A DNA stretch of 64,000 bases. Origin: Artemia franciscana (taxonomy: Eukaryota; Arthropoda; Branchiopoda; Anostraca; Artemiidae). The position numbers and the translations under genes are program-made. Below, one piece after another: positions 23,849-35,396 of the stretch. The notes under the pieces were generated by a model, which was not told where the DNA came from, did not search any database, and saw only the letters and a list, made by a program, of their open reading frames with translations. The DNA lies in the NCBI RefSeq assembly GCF_032884065.1, contig NC_088868.1, positions 38,246,867 to 38,310,866 on the forward strand, written 5' to 3'. The first letter of the stretch is position 1, and every line of letters starts with the position of its first letter.

Positions 23849-24356
23849 TACCCAATTCCTTAACGATGCCACTCATTATTTCCGCCTGAGTAAATACATT
23901 CAATGTCACCTTCTTTCATGTATCCTATTTCTTAGATACAACTTTCTAAAACTACAAATAGAATTTTCCTCCGCTTTGTTTAGTTCCAAGAAAATGATTA
24001 TATATTGGCTGAAATATTTGATATGATATATTTCTTCCTTTTGATATGAATATATTTCTTGATAATGAAAAATCTTTTAAGTTTGAAGTGTAAAAGTCAA
24101 GTCTTCAGCTTTTGAATTCGTCAGTTATAATGTCAATAAAATAGTTGTTTCTAACGTTGTAACATTCTAAGCAATGTTAATTCAAGTTATTGAAAATATT
24201 ATCGCATAAGAAAAAGTAATGGTCCTAGAGTCCCTTTTCTGGATTGATCTTTGAAAAACTAATGTGTAATAGAGAAAGACTTTAATATCAACAATAATAA
24301 TTGCAATATTAAATTGGTATAAAGCACCTCATTTCAAAAACGATTCTTCTCTGTCA
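23849..24356. other. No gene seen
   Basis: AT-rich spacer, probably 3' flank of the minus-strand gene at 24357-25022. Confidence 0.4.
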
Positions 24357-25022
24357 TTATTCTTTATTTCCATTATTACATCCGCACAAATAACAGTTCA
24401 AATCCAATCCTTCTTCTACAGGTGATTCCACTTCTGAACTATCTCCTTTCCCTGTTTTTTCTTTTTGTTGTTTCTTTTGTTTATTTTTCTTTTGTTTATT
24501 TTTCTTTTGTTTCTTTTTTTGTTTATTTTCTCTTTTTACTTCTTTCGAATCTGCGCCCTCATATTCTTCTTCTACTTCTTCTTCTTCCTCTTCAGAACTA
24601 TCTCCATGACCTTTTTTTTGCTTCCTATTTTTCTTTTTTTGTTTTCTTTCTGTCCTCCCTTTATATGCTTCTTCACCCTCCAACTCTTCCTCTTCTAATG
24701 ATTCTACTTCAGAACTTTCTCCTTTCATTTTTTTGATTTCCTTTTCTTGTTTCTTTCCCCTTCTCTCTTCTTTTGGATCTGCACCCTCTGATCCTTCTCT
24801 TGCTGATAGTTCCACTTCAGAATTATATTTGACTGGTGGTTCTAGTTTCGAAGCTTCTCTTTTCCACCTGTAACCATTGCTATAAGGGTTGTATGATGGT
24901 TTGCCATATTTAAATGAAGGCTGTTGGCTAGAATAGCCATAAAATTGGTGGTACTTTGTTTCAGCATCTAGTAGTACTACTTCGGTCACTATGACAGCAA
25001 CGCCAACAGCAAAAAGAAAGAT
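24357..25022 (-). CDS. Last exon of a secreted, Glu/Lys-rich, C-terminal Cys protein
   Basis: On the minus strand an acceptor (TTTTTCTTAG, AG at 25024-25023) opens in phase 0 into 221 residues. The acceptor's TAG closes the frame upstream and no in-frame ATG follows for some distance, so the start codon must lie in an upstream exon. Splitting the signal peptide after its first few codons is common in arthropod secreted and cuticular genes. Residues 1-18 are hydrophobic (IFLFAVGVAVIVTEVVLL), like a signal peptide core. Residues 24-53 are Tyr/Ser/Asn/Pro-rich, followed by a dibasic Lys-Arg at 54-55. Residues 56-205 alternate acidic blocks (DSSEEEEEE) with Lys/Gln blocks (KQKKNKQKK). The last 14 residues hold three cysteines (CYLCGC). 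I recognise no family. Possible roles are a matrix or mineral-binding protein or a processed prohormone. The strongly patterned frame supports a real gene. Confidence 0.6.
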   Translation of the reverse strand: MFLFAVGVAVIVTEVVLLDAETKYHQFYGYSSQQPSFKYGKPSYNPYSNGYRWKREASKLEPPVKYNSEVELSAREGSEGADPKEERRGKKQEKEIKKMKGESSEVESLEEEELEGEEAYKGRTERKQKKKNRKQKKGHGDSSEEEEEEVEEEYEGADSKEVKRENKQKKKQKKNKQKKNKQKKQQKEKTGKGDSSEVESPVEEGLDLNCYLCGCNNGNKE

Positions 25023-25699
25023 CTAAGAAAAAGCTAACATTATTCTAGTAGAATTCTTTAATATGGCTTTTTTGTGAGATAATAATTTATATTTTCGATA
25101 AAACATATAATTATGTTTTCATTATATTAATGATGATGTTATCAAGCTATATTAATGATATTATCAAATCATATTAATAATGTAACATCATTTTATATAA
25201 ACGATGTTATCTTTTAGTGGACATCATTTAAGATTCTGGCTAAATAGTACTTTGTTATGCAAATATTATAGAGAGTCTCTTTTTCTTGATTTTGTTTTGA
25301 AATTAACCAGTTTTTGAATTTAACAGAGCATGAGAAAACTATAGCAAAAAACAGTAAGTAAGATCGTGGGGTGGGTGAATTTTATGTGTTTTGTGGGGTT
25401 TGAGCATATCGAATGGATAAAGCTAAATTTATTACTCTGGAGGTTGATTTGTTTTCTAAAAAAAATTTGCAAGCCATTGTCAACAATAACGTTCTTGATG
25501 AACATGTAAATATTATTTTCAATATATTTTCTTCCTGACCAAAAAGTATAGAGTGTTTTACACTTTTGTTAGTGTTGTTTAATAAAGAAAACAATTTAAG
25601 ACAATTTTATTATTTGACTAGTGAACTGCTGAGAACTGGTAATATAAGTGTTGCAGGAATTGTTTTGTGTTTTTTTTGGTTTAAAACTTTCTTTGGGGT

Positions 25700-26495
25700 A
25701 TGATAATACTTATTTTATAATAATTTCATCCTTAACAAAAAAAATAAGGCATTCAATGATGATTGGATTTCAAAAACAAGAAAAATATTTAAGGTTACTT
25801 TGTTATTTAACCGGTGAATTAGATATTTCCAGGGTCTCTAATCTTCCCCTCTTAGTAACTTCATTATGGATGCATAAAAATAAAAGTTGATGAAAAATTT
25901 TTGGAAGAAGTTAATAGATTGGAGGATGGATCAACTACTAATAAATCTGAAGAAGTGGCTGATATTTTCAATACTTATTTTGTAATTATAAGAGAGAAAA
26001 TTGTTTCCTCTGTAATGAACCAGTTTTATTCACACGTTGATAAACATTTTTCTTCGTACCTTCAATCTTTTCAAATAAATTTAATTTCTCTTGCACCTAT
26101 CTCTCAGTATGAAATAACGAAAACAGTTTTTGATGTAAATCCTTGTAATTCAGCAGGAACAGATGGGTTTACTTCTATAATTGTTAAGGAAACGTTGTCT
26201 GCATTAGTTTTTAATTAGGCTTACAGCATATAAATAATTTTTCATTGAAACGAGTTTTTCCATCTGATTTTAAAAAAGCGAAAATAATTAGACTTAACAA
26301 AGGTAACTCTCGTGATAAATCATCCAACTACAACTCTATTTTGATTTTATCAGTTTCTTCAAAAATATTTGAGAAAGCGATTAATAAAAGGTTATGTGAT
26401 TTTCATAAATCGTCTAATTTCTTCACAAATTCCCAATCTGGGTGTTATGGTTTAACACGAAGTTTGAAACATTATTTGCCCTACTCTAATTTAAT
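25700..26495 (+). pseudogene. LINE (CR1/Jockey-type) ORF2 fragment, decayed
   Basis: Frame-shifted remnants of a non-LTR retrotransposon ORF2. From about 25750 one frame reads a DDWISKTRKIF-like segment typical of the linker between endonuclease and RT. At 25901-26210 is EEVNRLEDGSTTNKSEEVAD followed by IFNTYF, and later a DVNPCNSAGTDGF block (the start of the RT domain). At 26245-26499, after stops, is FPSDFKKAKIIRLNKGNS and a SKIFEKAINKRL block (RT motifs 1-2). Catalytic motifs further downstream are absent, so the copy is truncated before RT motif 3. Confidence 0.65.
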
Positions 26496-26689
26496 ATAAT
26501 ATAAATTAATTTCGTGTGCTTTTTCTTTTCTCAATAGTATTTTTTGGGTTAAAAATAAACGATGAACATGATGAATGCAAAACATGAGCGGTGGTCTGTA
26601 CTGTGTTTGTAAATATTTATAGCTATCAATGTAGTTTTACTTCGTCTGTTCTACTGATCTGTTAGTCTATTTTATTATACTAATTTTAT

Positions 26690-27685
26690 GGCACTTGGTA
26701 TTAATCAAGTGACATATAGCGATTGCAAATTCTGTCGGTCTGTCTGTTCCGCTTTTGTTCGTTTAGGCACTTCCAGATAATCTAGGACGATGAAATATGG
26801 CAGGCGTATCAGGGACCAGACGCAATTAAATTATAAATAGTCTTTTTCCCCGATTCGACCATCTGGGGGGGGGGGTGTCGGTTATTTTGGAAAAATTAGA
26901 AAAATGAGGTGTTTTTAACTTACGAACAGGGGATCAGATTTTAATGAAATTTGACAGTTAAATGGATATCAAGTGTCAGAGCTGTCATTTTAAATCCCAA
27001 AAAGATCCGATGACATTGGGAAGAGTTGGAGGGGGGAACCTAAAATCTTGGAAAACGCTTAGAGTGGAGGGACCAGGATGAAACTTGGTAGAAAAAATAA
27101 ACACGAGTCCTAGATACGAGATTGACATAAATGGAACGGATCCCCTCTTTTTGGGAGAGTTGAGGGGAGGGTTAATTATGAAAAATTAGAAAAACGAGGT
27201 ATTTTTAACTTGCTAAGAAGTGATGGATCTTAATGAAATTTCCTATTTAGAAGGACTCGTAGCTCAGACGTCTTATTTTAAATTCCGACCGGATCCAGTG
27301 TCATTGGGGGGAGTGGGGGGCTGGAAATCTTAGAAAACACTTAGAGTGGAGAAATCAGGATGGAACTTGATGGGAAGAATAATCACAAGTCCAAGAACGT
27401 GACTGACATAACCGGACCAAATCAACTCTCTTTGGGGGAGTTGGGGGGGGGTAATTTGGAAAAATTAGAAAAATGAGGAATTTGTAACTTACGAACGGGT
27501 GATCACATCTTAATGGAATTGGATATTTAGAAGGATCTTGTGCTTCAGAGCTCTTATTTTAAATTCCGACCAGATCTGGTGACATTAGGGGGAGTTGTAG
27601 GGGGAAACTGGAAATCTTGGAAAACATGAAAATTGAGGATCTTTATCTTACAAATGGGTGATCGGATCTTAATGAAACTTGATAT
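26690..27685. repeat. F3 repeat array, ~300-bp units (left part)
   Basis: It starts with the dyad CACTTGGTATTAATCAAGTG (26692-26711), followed by GTCGGTCTGTCTGTTC and CGATTCGACCATCTGG. It then repeats a unit containing TTAATGAAATTTGA, CAGAGCTCTTATTTTAAAT, GACATTGGGGGGAGTTGG, AATCTTGGAAAACGCTTAGA and GATGAAACTTG at about 300-bp spacing. The array is cut at about 27686 by a minus-strand LINE and resumes at about 29837. Confidence 0.7.
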
Positions 27686-29836
27686 ATTTATTTATTTATT
27701 TTCATTATTCCCTCAAAAAATGAGGAGTACGCCACAATATAATATAAAGAAAAGACAAATGATAACACTTACAATCAAAACCTATCAAATATTGATCAAA
27801 CACTTAAAAAGACAGGGAAAAAAGATACAAAAACACTTGCTAAATAGTTTAGCCTATAAATTATCAAGAGCCAGAACTGTTACAAAAAAAACGGAAATAA
27901 ATTGTGGTCTAAAAGGTTAATTTTCGCCTTATCTTCAAATATTTTATATTTTTTCTTTATACAGACTACAGGATCCTTCACTTTAAGCCTTAAAACAATC
28001 TCAGTGTTACTAAAAGAAAGGGGGAAACCAAGTTAAAATTTACAAAATTTAAAATAAGAAACTTTGTTGGGCGAAAGATCAGAAGGTCTGAAATTACGGA
28101 AGAGGAGGGACGGGAACAATACGTGAGGCAGAGCAACGGCGCTATACATACGACCAAGGACGTCCCGACGGTAAAGACCCCGAAATCGAATTAAAAGACC
28201 AAATGCCTTGCGTACTTTCATCTGAAAATGCTGAACCATGACTGGTTTAAAATCTCTTGTCGAAGCAGCATAAGGTAATCCCAAATAAGTGACTACTGGC
28301 GACGACTGAAAAATAACACCATTGCCGCAATCGAGAGTCGCCAACAATTTACAACAAAAAATTGACTTAAACAATTAATTAAAGTATTAAAATTAGAAAC
28401 AAGACTAGACTTGAACCGGCTTAGAGGGATAATGTCATCAGCATATGCAATGTAAGACAGATTTCGAGATAATGAAACAAAAGAGCAGGAAAGAAAATTA
28501 AGGGCAGTAGCTAAACATGAATTGAATATATAAGGAGAAATAATTCCTCCTTGTCTAATTCCTCTACCCACTTGAATTAATTTGGACTGAGATGAAGAGG
28601 AACTCAGACAAATGCGGATCTTTAATCCAGAATACCAAGAGCAAAGGACTCGAATGACAGCTAAGGGGCAATCGAGCATGGATTAAAGCGAGCAGTGCCG
28701 ATGCATGAGAAATGTTATCAAAGGCCCCTTTGATATCAATTAAAAGGGCGTATAGCGGTTGACCAGAGATTCTCGCTTCTTCATTAACTTTGCTGAAAGA
28801 TGCATGGACGTGGTCACATCCCAAACTTCTCTTCAAAACAATTTGATTAGAACCAGTGTCAAGAATTTCAAGAAGATCCTTCAAACACAACTCAAACACT
28901 TTCCCAATCATAGAACCCCTAGTAATTGGCCTCCAGGAACTACAAGATGACAAGTCTTTTTTCCCGCTCTTAGGAATAGGCGTTACTATGCCAATATAGA
29001 ATGACGATGGTACTAAACCAGTAATAAGTAAAAGGTTGAAAAATGCCAGTAGAGTAATAAGAAAACGAGAAGAAGAAAGTTTGAGGTGATTAGCAAATAC
29101 GCCATCATGATCCTTAGCCGACTGCGCCTTTAACGTTTTGATTGCTCCACGTAACATATCCTAAGAAATCTTGGAATCAGTTGAAAAATTCTTCAACCTT
29201 TTGTCTAATTGCAACACAACACTGTTAGAATCGTGCGAAGTCGACAACTTAGAAAAGTAATTTTCCCACTCTTTTAGCGATGGTGTGGAATTAGTATCAG
29301 GCATGTTAGTCCGCCTATTGCCTCGGAGAACGTTTCAAAGGAGATTCTTGTCCTTGTCGTTATCAATGTTGGAAGAAGTTTCTTCTATGACCAGGTTATT
29401 ATGACGACGGAGCTCCGCTTGGAATTTGGCCTTTCTCTTTTTCATTAGCAAAAAAGCTGAATGCGAGTCTTTAGGCTTACCAAGCGCCCGCCATTCCCAA
29501 TACGCTTGTTTTGCCGCCTTATTAGAATTTACCAAAAAAGGATTGAGGCTCCAAAAAGGTTTCTGTGCGCCCAGTCTTATCATATTAGTAGGAAAAACTG
29601 CCGCAGCACCATACTTTAAGCAATGGATTAATTCAAAATAAAGACAATTAATAGTCAAAGAAGGATTACTGTCCATTGAATCCAAACAATCAGGAATAAA
29701 AACTTTATCAATTAAAGTCCCAACTCCTTCTTGGTAAAGCGGTTTAAAATTTAGATTCCAATCAACCCGATCAAAAAATTTAGGGAGCTTATTATCAGAA
29801 AAACGAACTGGGGAAGGACGAGAAGCAAATCTTATG
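27686..29836 (-). mobile_element. 5'-truncated LINE nested in the F3 array, RT remnants
   Basis: Read on the minus strand, the frame from 29836 to 29335 is open and encodes the linker before the reverse transcriptase. The RT follows at 29157-28564 with LKAQSAKDHDGV, TPIPKSGKKDL, and FDNIS in a LLIDIKGAFDNIS block (motif 3). At 28679-28293 are GIRQGGIISPYIFN (motif 4) and IAYADDIIPLS (the YADD active site). 28374-28033 carries the C-terminal ALPHVLF segment, which also occurs as ALPHILY in the LINE at 58.1 kb, so the two are related. Frameshifts and an internal stop make it inactive. Its 3' end is an (AAAT)n-like tail at 27686-27705. It has no endonuclease, so it is 5'-truncated. Confidence 0.75.
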
Positions 29837-30990
29837 TCTTAGATGCTCCATTCTCAATTCGAATCGAATCTGGGGACAAAGGGGGCTGGAAGGGGAAAAC
29901 TGAAATCTTGGAAGCTAGAAATCTTGGAAAACGCTTAGAGTGAAGAGATCGGGATAAAACTTGATGGGAACAACAAGCACAGGTTTGAGATACGTGATTG
30001 ACATAATAGGAACAGATCCGCTTTCTTTTGGGGAGTTGGGAAGATTTCCAGTGCTTTGGCGAGTTCGGTGTTTTTGGACGTGCTAGGATGATGAGAATTG
30101 GTAGGCGTGCCAGGTACCTTCACAAATTGGCTTGATAACAGTCGTTCTCCCGATTCGACCATCTGGGGGCCTAGAGGGAGAGAAAAAATTTAAAGAAATG
30201 AGGTATTTTTGACTTACGAACGGGTGATCGTATCTTAATGATATTTGATATTTAGAAGAACCTTGTGTCTCAGAGCTCTTATTCTAAATCCCGACTGTAT
30301 CCGGTGATATAGGAAGAGTTTGAGGAAGAAACGGAAAATCTTAGAAAGCACTTTGAGAGAAGAAATTGAGATGAAACTTGTAGGGAAGAATAAGTGCAAG
30401 TCCTAGATAAGTGATTGACATAATTGGACTGAACCCACTCTTTCTGGGGGAGTAGGGGGGGCATTGATTCAAAATAATTAGAAAAGTTGGGGTATTTTTA
30501 ACTTCAGAATGGGTAACTATGTCTTAATGAAATTTTATATTTAGAAGGAATCCATTTCTCAGAGCTCTTATTTTAAATCCCGACCAGATCTGGTAACATT
30601 GGGGGGAGTTGGAGGGGGAAACTAGAAATCTTGGAAACGCTTAGAGCGGAGAGATCTGGATGAAATTTGGTGGGTAGAATAAGCAAATGTTGTAGATACA
30701 TGATTGATGTAACTGGACTGGATCAGCTCTCTTTGGGGAAGTTAGGGGGTCCAGTGCTTTGGCGAGTTCGGTGCTTCTGGACGTGCTAGGAGGACGAAAA
30801 TTGGTAGGCTCGTCAGGGACCTGCAAAGAGTTATTTGATAAGGCCCTTTTCCCCGATTCAACCATCAAGGGGGCTGAAGGGAGAAGAAAAATTATAAAAA
30901 ATGAGGCATTTTTACTCCCGAGTAAATTTTGATATTTAGAAGGACCTCCTGTCTCAGAGCTCTTATTTTAAATCCCAACCAGCAGTAAGC
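29837..30990. repeat. F3 repeat array (right part)
   Basis: This continues the units of 26690-27685. Phrases such as CAGAGCTCTTATTTTAAATC (near 30560 and 30954), CTAGGAGGACGAAAATTGG (30786) and CGATTCGACCATCTGG (30151) recur. Confidence 0.7.
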
Positions 30991-31009
30991 CACTGATTTT
31001 CCTTTTAAA

Positions 31010-31870
31010 TCATTCTATTGATTCTCAGAATTTTGCTAGAGTTCATACTATATACGCTCTTGACTCTTGGCTCTTCCGACCTCGTCACAGGTGCCTTATG
31101 AGCTCTTAGCCCTTTTTCTTTGTTATATTCGCTTTTTTGTGCTTGCTATTGTTGAGTTACGTGTACTTTTGTTTTGCTTTGTTTATTAATTTTTCTCTGT
31201 ACTCCACTGTTTATACTTTTGTATGTTTTGGGTTATAAATATTATTATTATTATATACTTTCAGTTTCTCCATAATTTACTTTTGTGGTCAATTCTTTTC
31301 AGACTTAATCACGACATTAAGAAATTACCACCATATTACCTTAATCAATGTTTGTTCTTCCAATCACAAGATTTACATAATTATAGCACTTGACTGTCTA
31401 TATTGACAAGTATTGTGCTGAGAATTCTAAATTTGCTCTGTTTGTGTCGATAGCGCAGAACTGGGATGCTCCCGAGGATCTTATTGATAAAATTACTTCT
31501 ATCCAATTAAAAAAAAAGGATCTTAAATTTAACTTAGTTCAACATTATCTTTGATTTAGCGTCTGTCTAATAAGATAATATTATTAGCATGCTTTGTTGC
31601 TCTGCTCAATCGTAGGGCTCTCGGCTATCTTCTACTGTTATTATACACTTAATAATGTTGAAGTTTGATTGTTTTTATGAATTTTGGGCTAGCTGCTATT
31701 TTCATATTACTGTTCTGGTATTTTATCTTTGCTGTCGGTTTTATCTTTGTACTATAGTAGTATTTGTTATGTTATTGTTGTCTAGGCCTAGTTTTTCAAG
31801 ATTTTCTCAGCATGGGCCTGTGTCACATATATACTTGTATATTTGAATAATAAAAATAGTGAACTTGATT
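31010..31870 (+). repeat. Probable LINE 3'-end remnants
   Basis: Two T-rich stretches end in microsatellite-like tails: an (ATT)n run near 31228-31250, and AATAATAAAAATAGTGAACT near 31845. Both resemble 3' untranslated ends of CR1/Jockey-like elements. No coding motif remains, so the call is tentative. Confidence 0.3.
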
Positions 31871-32602
31871 GAACGAACTTGAATAATGATTAGAACCTCA
31901 GAAAAAGAGTAACAACAGCAGTCAAATATGGGCCGTTGTATATGTATCAAAGCTGTAAATTAAGGAATTCTGAGGTTACTGTTAATGAGTTTGGTGTCTA
32001 GAAATTATATTTTAACGGAATATCTTTGGAATTGGACTTTATCTTGAATAGTCCTAATTTTCGTCAGGTATAGCCAATGAAAATGCCAAATATGCCATTT
32101 TTCTGATTTATCTGCTTTTTCTCCTATCTGGGGAACAAATAGAAATGTCACGATTGACAACACATTCCAAACCGTTTGAATATGTTTGGCTCGGATACGT
32201 TTCACGTATCCAAACCAGAAGCCCAAGGACTTTGAATACAAAAAAAAACACCAAAGGTGGTGATGAGACATTTGACCAGCTGTCTTGTTCCAACAGGTGA
32301 CCCATGTGCATGTTTTTTGGGCCTATCCACATCGAGCATATCTACAGTTACGCCACCTGCTCCTTCACTATCTCTAAATCTGGTGGAAAACGACATTATC
32401 AAAAGACTTTTGGAAATATTCTATTCAAAGAGTTTGCCCGGTCGCTTATGACACTTTAGAGTCTACAACTTAGCAGCACTCGATCGGACTTGATATTAGT
32501 CTAACAGTGGATACGATGGGTAAAACACATTTAAAGACATTTGTGGAGGGGATGAAAACGACATTTAGCCTTTACCGTTTGATTACCAATTTTCGCAACA
32601 AT
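31871..32602. other. No gene seen
   Basis: Short open frames on both strands between 32000 and 32450 show no recognised motif or consistent splice signals. Confidence 0.35.
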
Positions 32603-33860
32603 TGTTTGTTTTTTCCCCAGGGGTGATCGTATTGACCCAGTGGTCTTAAAGTGTCGCAAGAGGAATCATTCTAACGAAAATTAAATTTTCTACTGTCCTT
32701 TTCAAGTGACCAAACAAACTGGAGGGCACCTAGGCCTTCTCCCACGCTCATTTTTTTCCCAAAGTCACCAGGTCCAAATTCTGAGATAGCAATTTTATAG
32801 TCAAAAAGCTAATAACTATGTCTTCAGGGACGACTTACTCCCCCCACAGTCCCTATAAGAGGGGCTGCAAGTTACAAACTGTGACCAGTGTTTAAATAAA
32901 GTAATGGTTATTGGGAAGTGTACAGACGTTTTCAGGGGGAGGAGGTTATGCGGAGGGAACAGACCATTGAAGAATTTGTCATGGGGGAAGAGAATTTCCA
33001 TGAAGAGGACTCAGGATTTTCTAGCATAAAAAAAAAAACAATTAAAAAAATAAATATGAAAAAAAATTTCAACTGAAAGTAAGGAGCAGCATTAAAACCT
33101 AAAACAAACAGAAATTATAACACATATGAGGGGCTCACCTCCTTCTAATACTTCACTCTTTACGCTAAAGTATTTATAGTAATTACAACTATTTATTCTA
33201 CGACCTTTGTGATTCAAGGGTCATTCTTAAAGAATTTGGACAAAATTTTAGCTTTAGTGTAAAGAGCGATGTATTGAAGAGGTGGCAAACTTCCTCATTT
33301 ACTTAATAAAAATATACGAATATAGATGTTCATTACCTAAGTTAACTCGTAGGTTATGTATATTTTTTCTTATAAAAAAGTTCGTAAAAAATTAAACGTT
33401 CTAGTTACCTTTTTAAGTAACCAAAGAATTGGAGGTTAACTAGGCTTCCTCCCCTGCTCCTGTTTTCTTAAAACCGTCCGATAAAAACTATGAGAAAGCC
33501 ATTTAGCCAAAAAAATTAATATGCAAATTTCGTTTTAATTATTCATGTGGGGAGAGCCAAAATCAAAACATGCATTAATTAAAAAATGTTCAGAAATTAA
33601 ATAAAAAAAACAAGTTTTCTTTTACTGAAAGTAAGAAGAGAAAGAAAGTTTAAGAAAGTTTGGCTGTTCCCTCCTATACGCCCCGCTCTTTACGCTAATT
33701 TTTTTACTGTTTTAAAAAGTAGATGTGAGAGAAAGAGTCATATTTTAGCGTAAAGTTGAGGAGGGAACAGTCCTTTTCAAATACGGAGTAATTTCTGTTC
33801 GTTTAAAGTTTCAATGTCGCTCCTTACTTTCAGTAAAAAAAAACTTGTTTTTTTATTTAA
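32603..33860 (+). repeat. F1 interspersed repeat, head-truncated (copy e)
   Basis: It starts within the F1 body at a T-rich run followed by CCCCAGGGGTGATCG, without the head hairpin. It contains the inner hairpin arms (33150-33290) and ends in the outer palindrome at about 33597-33860, whose stem reads GGCTGTTCCCTCC on the left and its complement on the right. Confidence 0.8.
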
Positions 33861-35009
33861 ATGCGTAATGTGCCTAGACCAAAAGTATAAGCAAGAAAGA
33901 AACATCATTTGTCTATTTTTGTCAAGTGAGGAGAAACATTTTCCTCAGAATGTTAGACTTCTATAAAATTTCAAAATAAGCACATTGATATAAACTTAAA
34001 CATTTTGTAGAAAAATCAAGGGTAATTTGAACAAAAACGAACGTATTATCATTTTTGGTGTTAATTTAATAGGTAACGAAAATTTTTGATCTGAAAGGTC
34101 AAAATTTTGATTCTACACGAATTTTATTGACTTTTACGTTTCAATTTTGAATCTTGATCCATAGCATAAAATATTTAATTGATAAAAAGATGGTCTCACA
34201 AAGAAAATAGAAGACAATAGGTATTAATTGCTTACATATTTCATTGTTGACTCTCAGTATGAAGTTATCGCTGCAAAGATTAAAACCCACTGATGCATCC
34301 TATAAAAATTCAGCTTTAAATATAGGTACAACATCTTAGAATTACATTACTAATGTTGGTAGATGAGTTTATGGGCGTGGTTTTTGACAAAAGAAAAAAC
34401 CCTAGTCAGTGGATTAATTAATCAACTTCAAATAACAATAAATCACTACATGAAAATAAAAGCGATGTCAGTGACTTAGCAAATATTTAGGCATATATCA
34501 GGCTAATATTTGTATCCCTCTTTGCAACAGTCACTGACTAAGACAGTGAGAAAGGTAACGGGCTTACGGAAAAGAAAACTGGCAATTAAGGTAAAAAAAA
34601 AAGAAAGGAAACAGAAATGTTCCAGATAAAACAATTACCTACTTTTTAGTTATCTTAACTTCAAAAAGCTCTCCCTGTCACTTTCACTTAAACACTCTCA
34701 CAAATCGTCTCTTACTGAGACAATTCTTACAGACATTAATAGTGAAGCTTAGCTATTAAGTATAAATCCCTCCTATTACCATTTAGAATTCTTTAGGACA
34801 AGAGAAAAAAGATATCCAGCTCCTTTAAAATAGTATAAATATTTCATTTATTTGTGCACAACAAAGTTAATACTGTAGAAACTTCATATTCTATTATTTG
34901 GCACAAAATGAGATAAAACATAAATAAATTAATCAATCAATTTAATACTAAAAGAAAAAGCTATTACAAACGTGAAACAGTTATTAAGCCCAAGAGTGTT
35001 TCCTTGTAA

Positions 35010-35048
35010 TTGGCCTATACGGCCCATGGTAATGGGCCGTATAGGCTA
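35010..35048. repeat. Perfect short hairpin in the left arm
   Basis: GCCTATACGGCCCA at 35013-35026 pairs perfectly with TGGGCCGTATAGGC at 35033-35046 across a 6-base loop. The right arm of the large palindrome lacks it, so it arose or inserted after the duplication. Confidence 0.85.
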
Positions 35049-35309
35049 ATATACGGCCAATATACCATATAGGCCAATATACCTCAATACAGGTCAGTGA
35101 CCCAATAATAAATCAATTCTTTCGATTTACGAATAAAACAAGTTCTATTAGTAAGATCCACAACTAAATTTTTATTTACTTCTGCGATACACTTTTAATG
35201 TTAGAAGGACAACCAGCTTTCCCTCAATATTTAGAACAGTTATTTTGTATTTAATGGTAAAAATACAAAACCGCAAAACAACAATGATTGAGACCTAAAA
35301 AGTTTAAAC

Positions 35310-35396
35310 AGATCGGGATGGAGGAAGAGCGGACGTTGCTGTTTTGGCCTCAAATGGGTTGGTGTTGTGGAGAGTTGTTAGTACTAATAATAGTAT
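35310..35396 (+). mobile_element. 3'-end fragment of an RTE relative
   Basis: This stretch aligns with the last ~85 bp of RTE-1 and RTE-2 (GGAGGAAGAGCGGACGTTGC against GGAGGAGGAGCGTGCGTAGC, then TTGGCCTCA and a final GTTAGTACTAATAATAG tail). It is clearly diverged from both. It sits inside the spacer of the 3.2-kb palindrome. Confidence 0.65.

Noticed and set aside
24422-24736. Phe/Leu-rich plus-strand open frames
   Set aside because: They are the antisense of the Glu/Lys-rich exon at 24357-25022.
32005-32451. Overlapping 60-88-codon frames on both strands
   Set aside because: No recognised motif, no consistent splice signals, and several competing frames.
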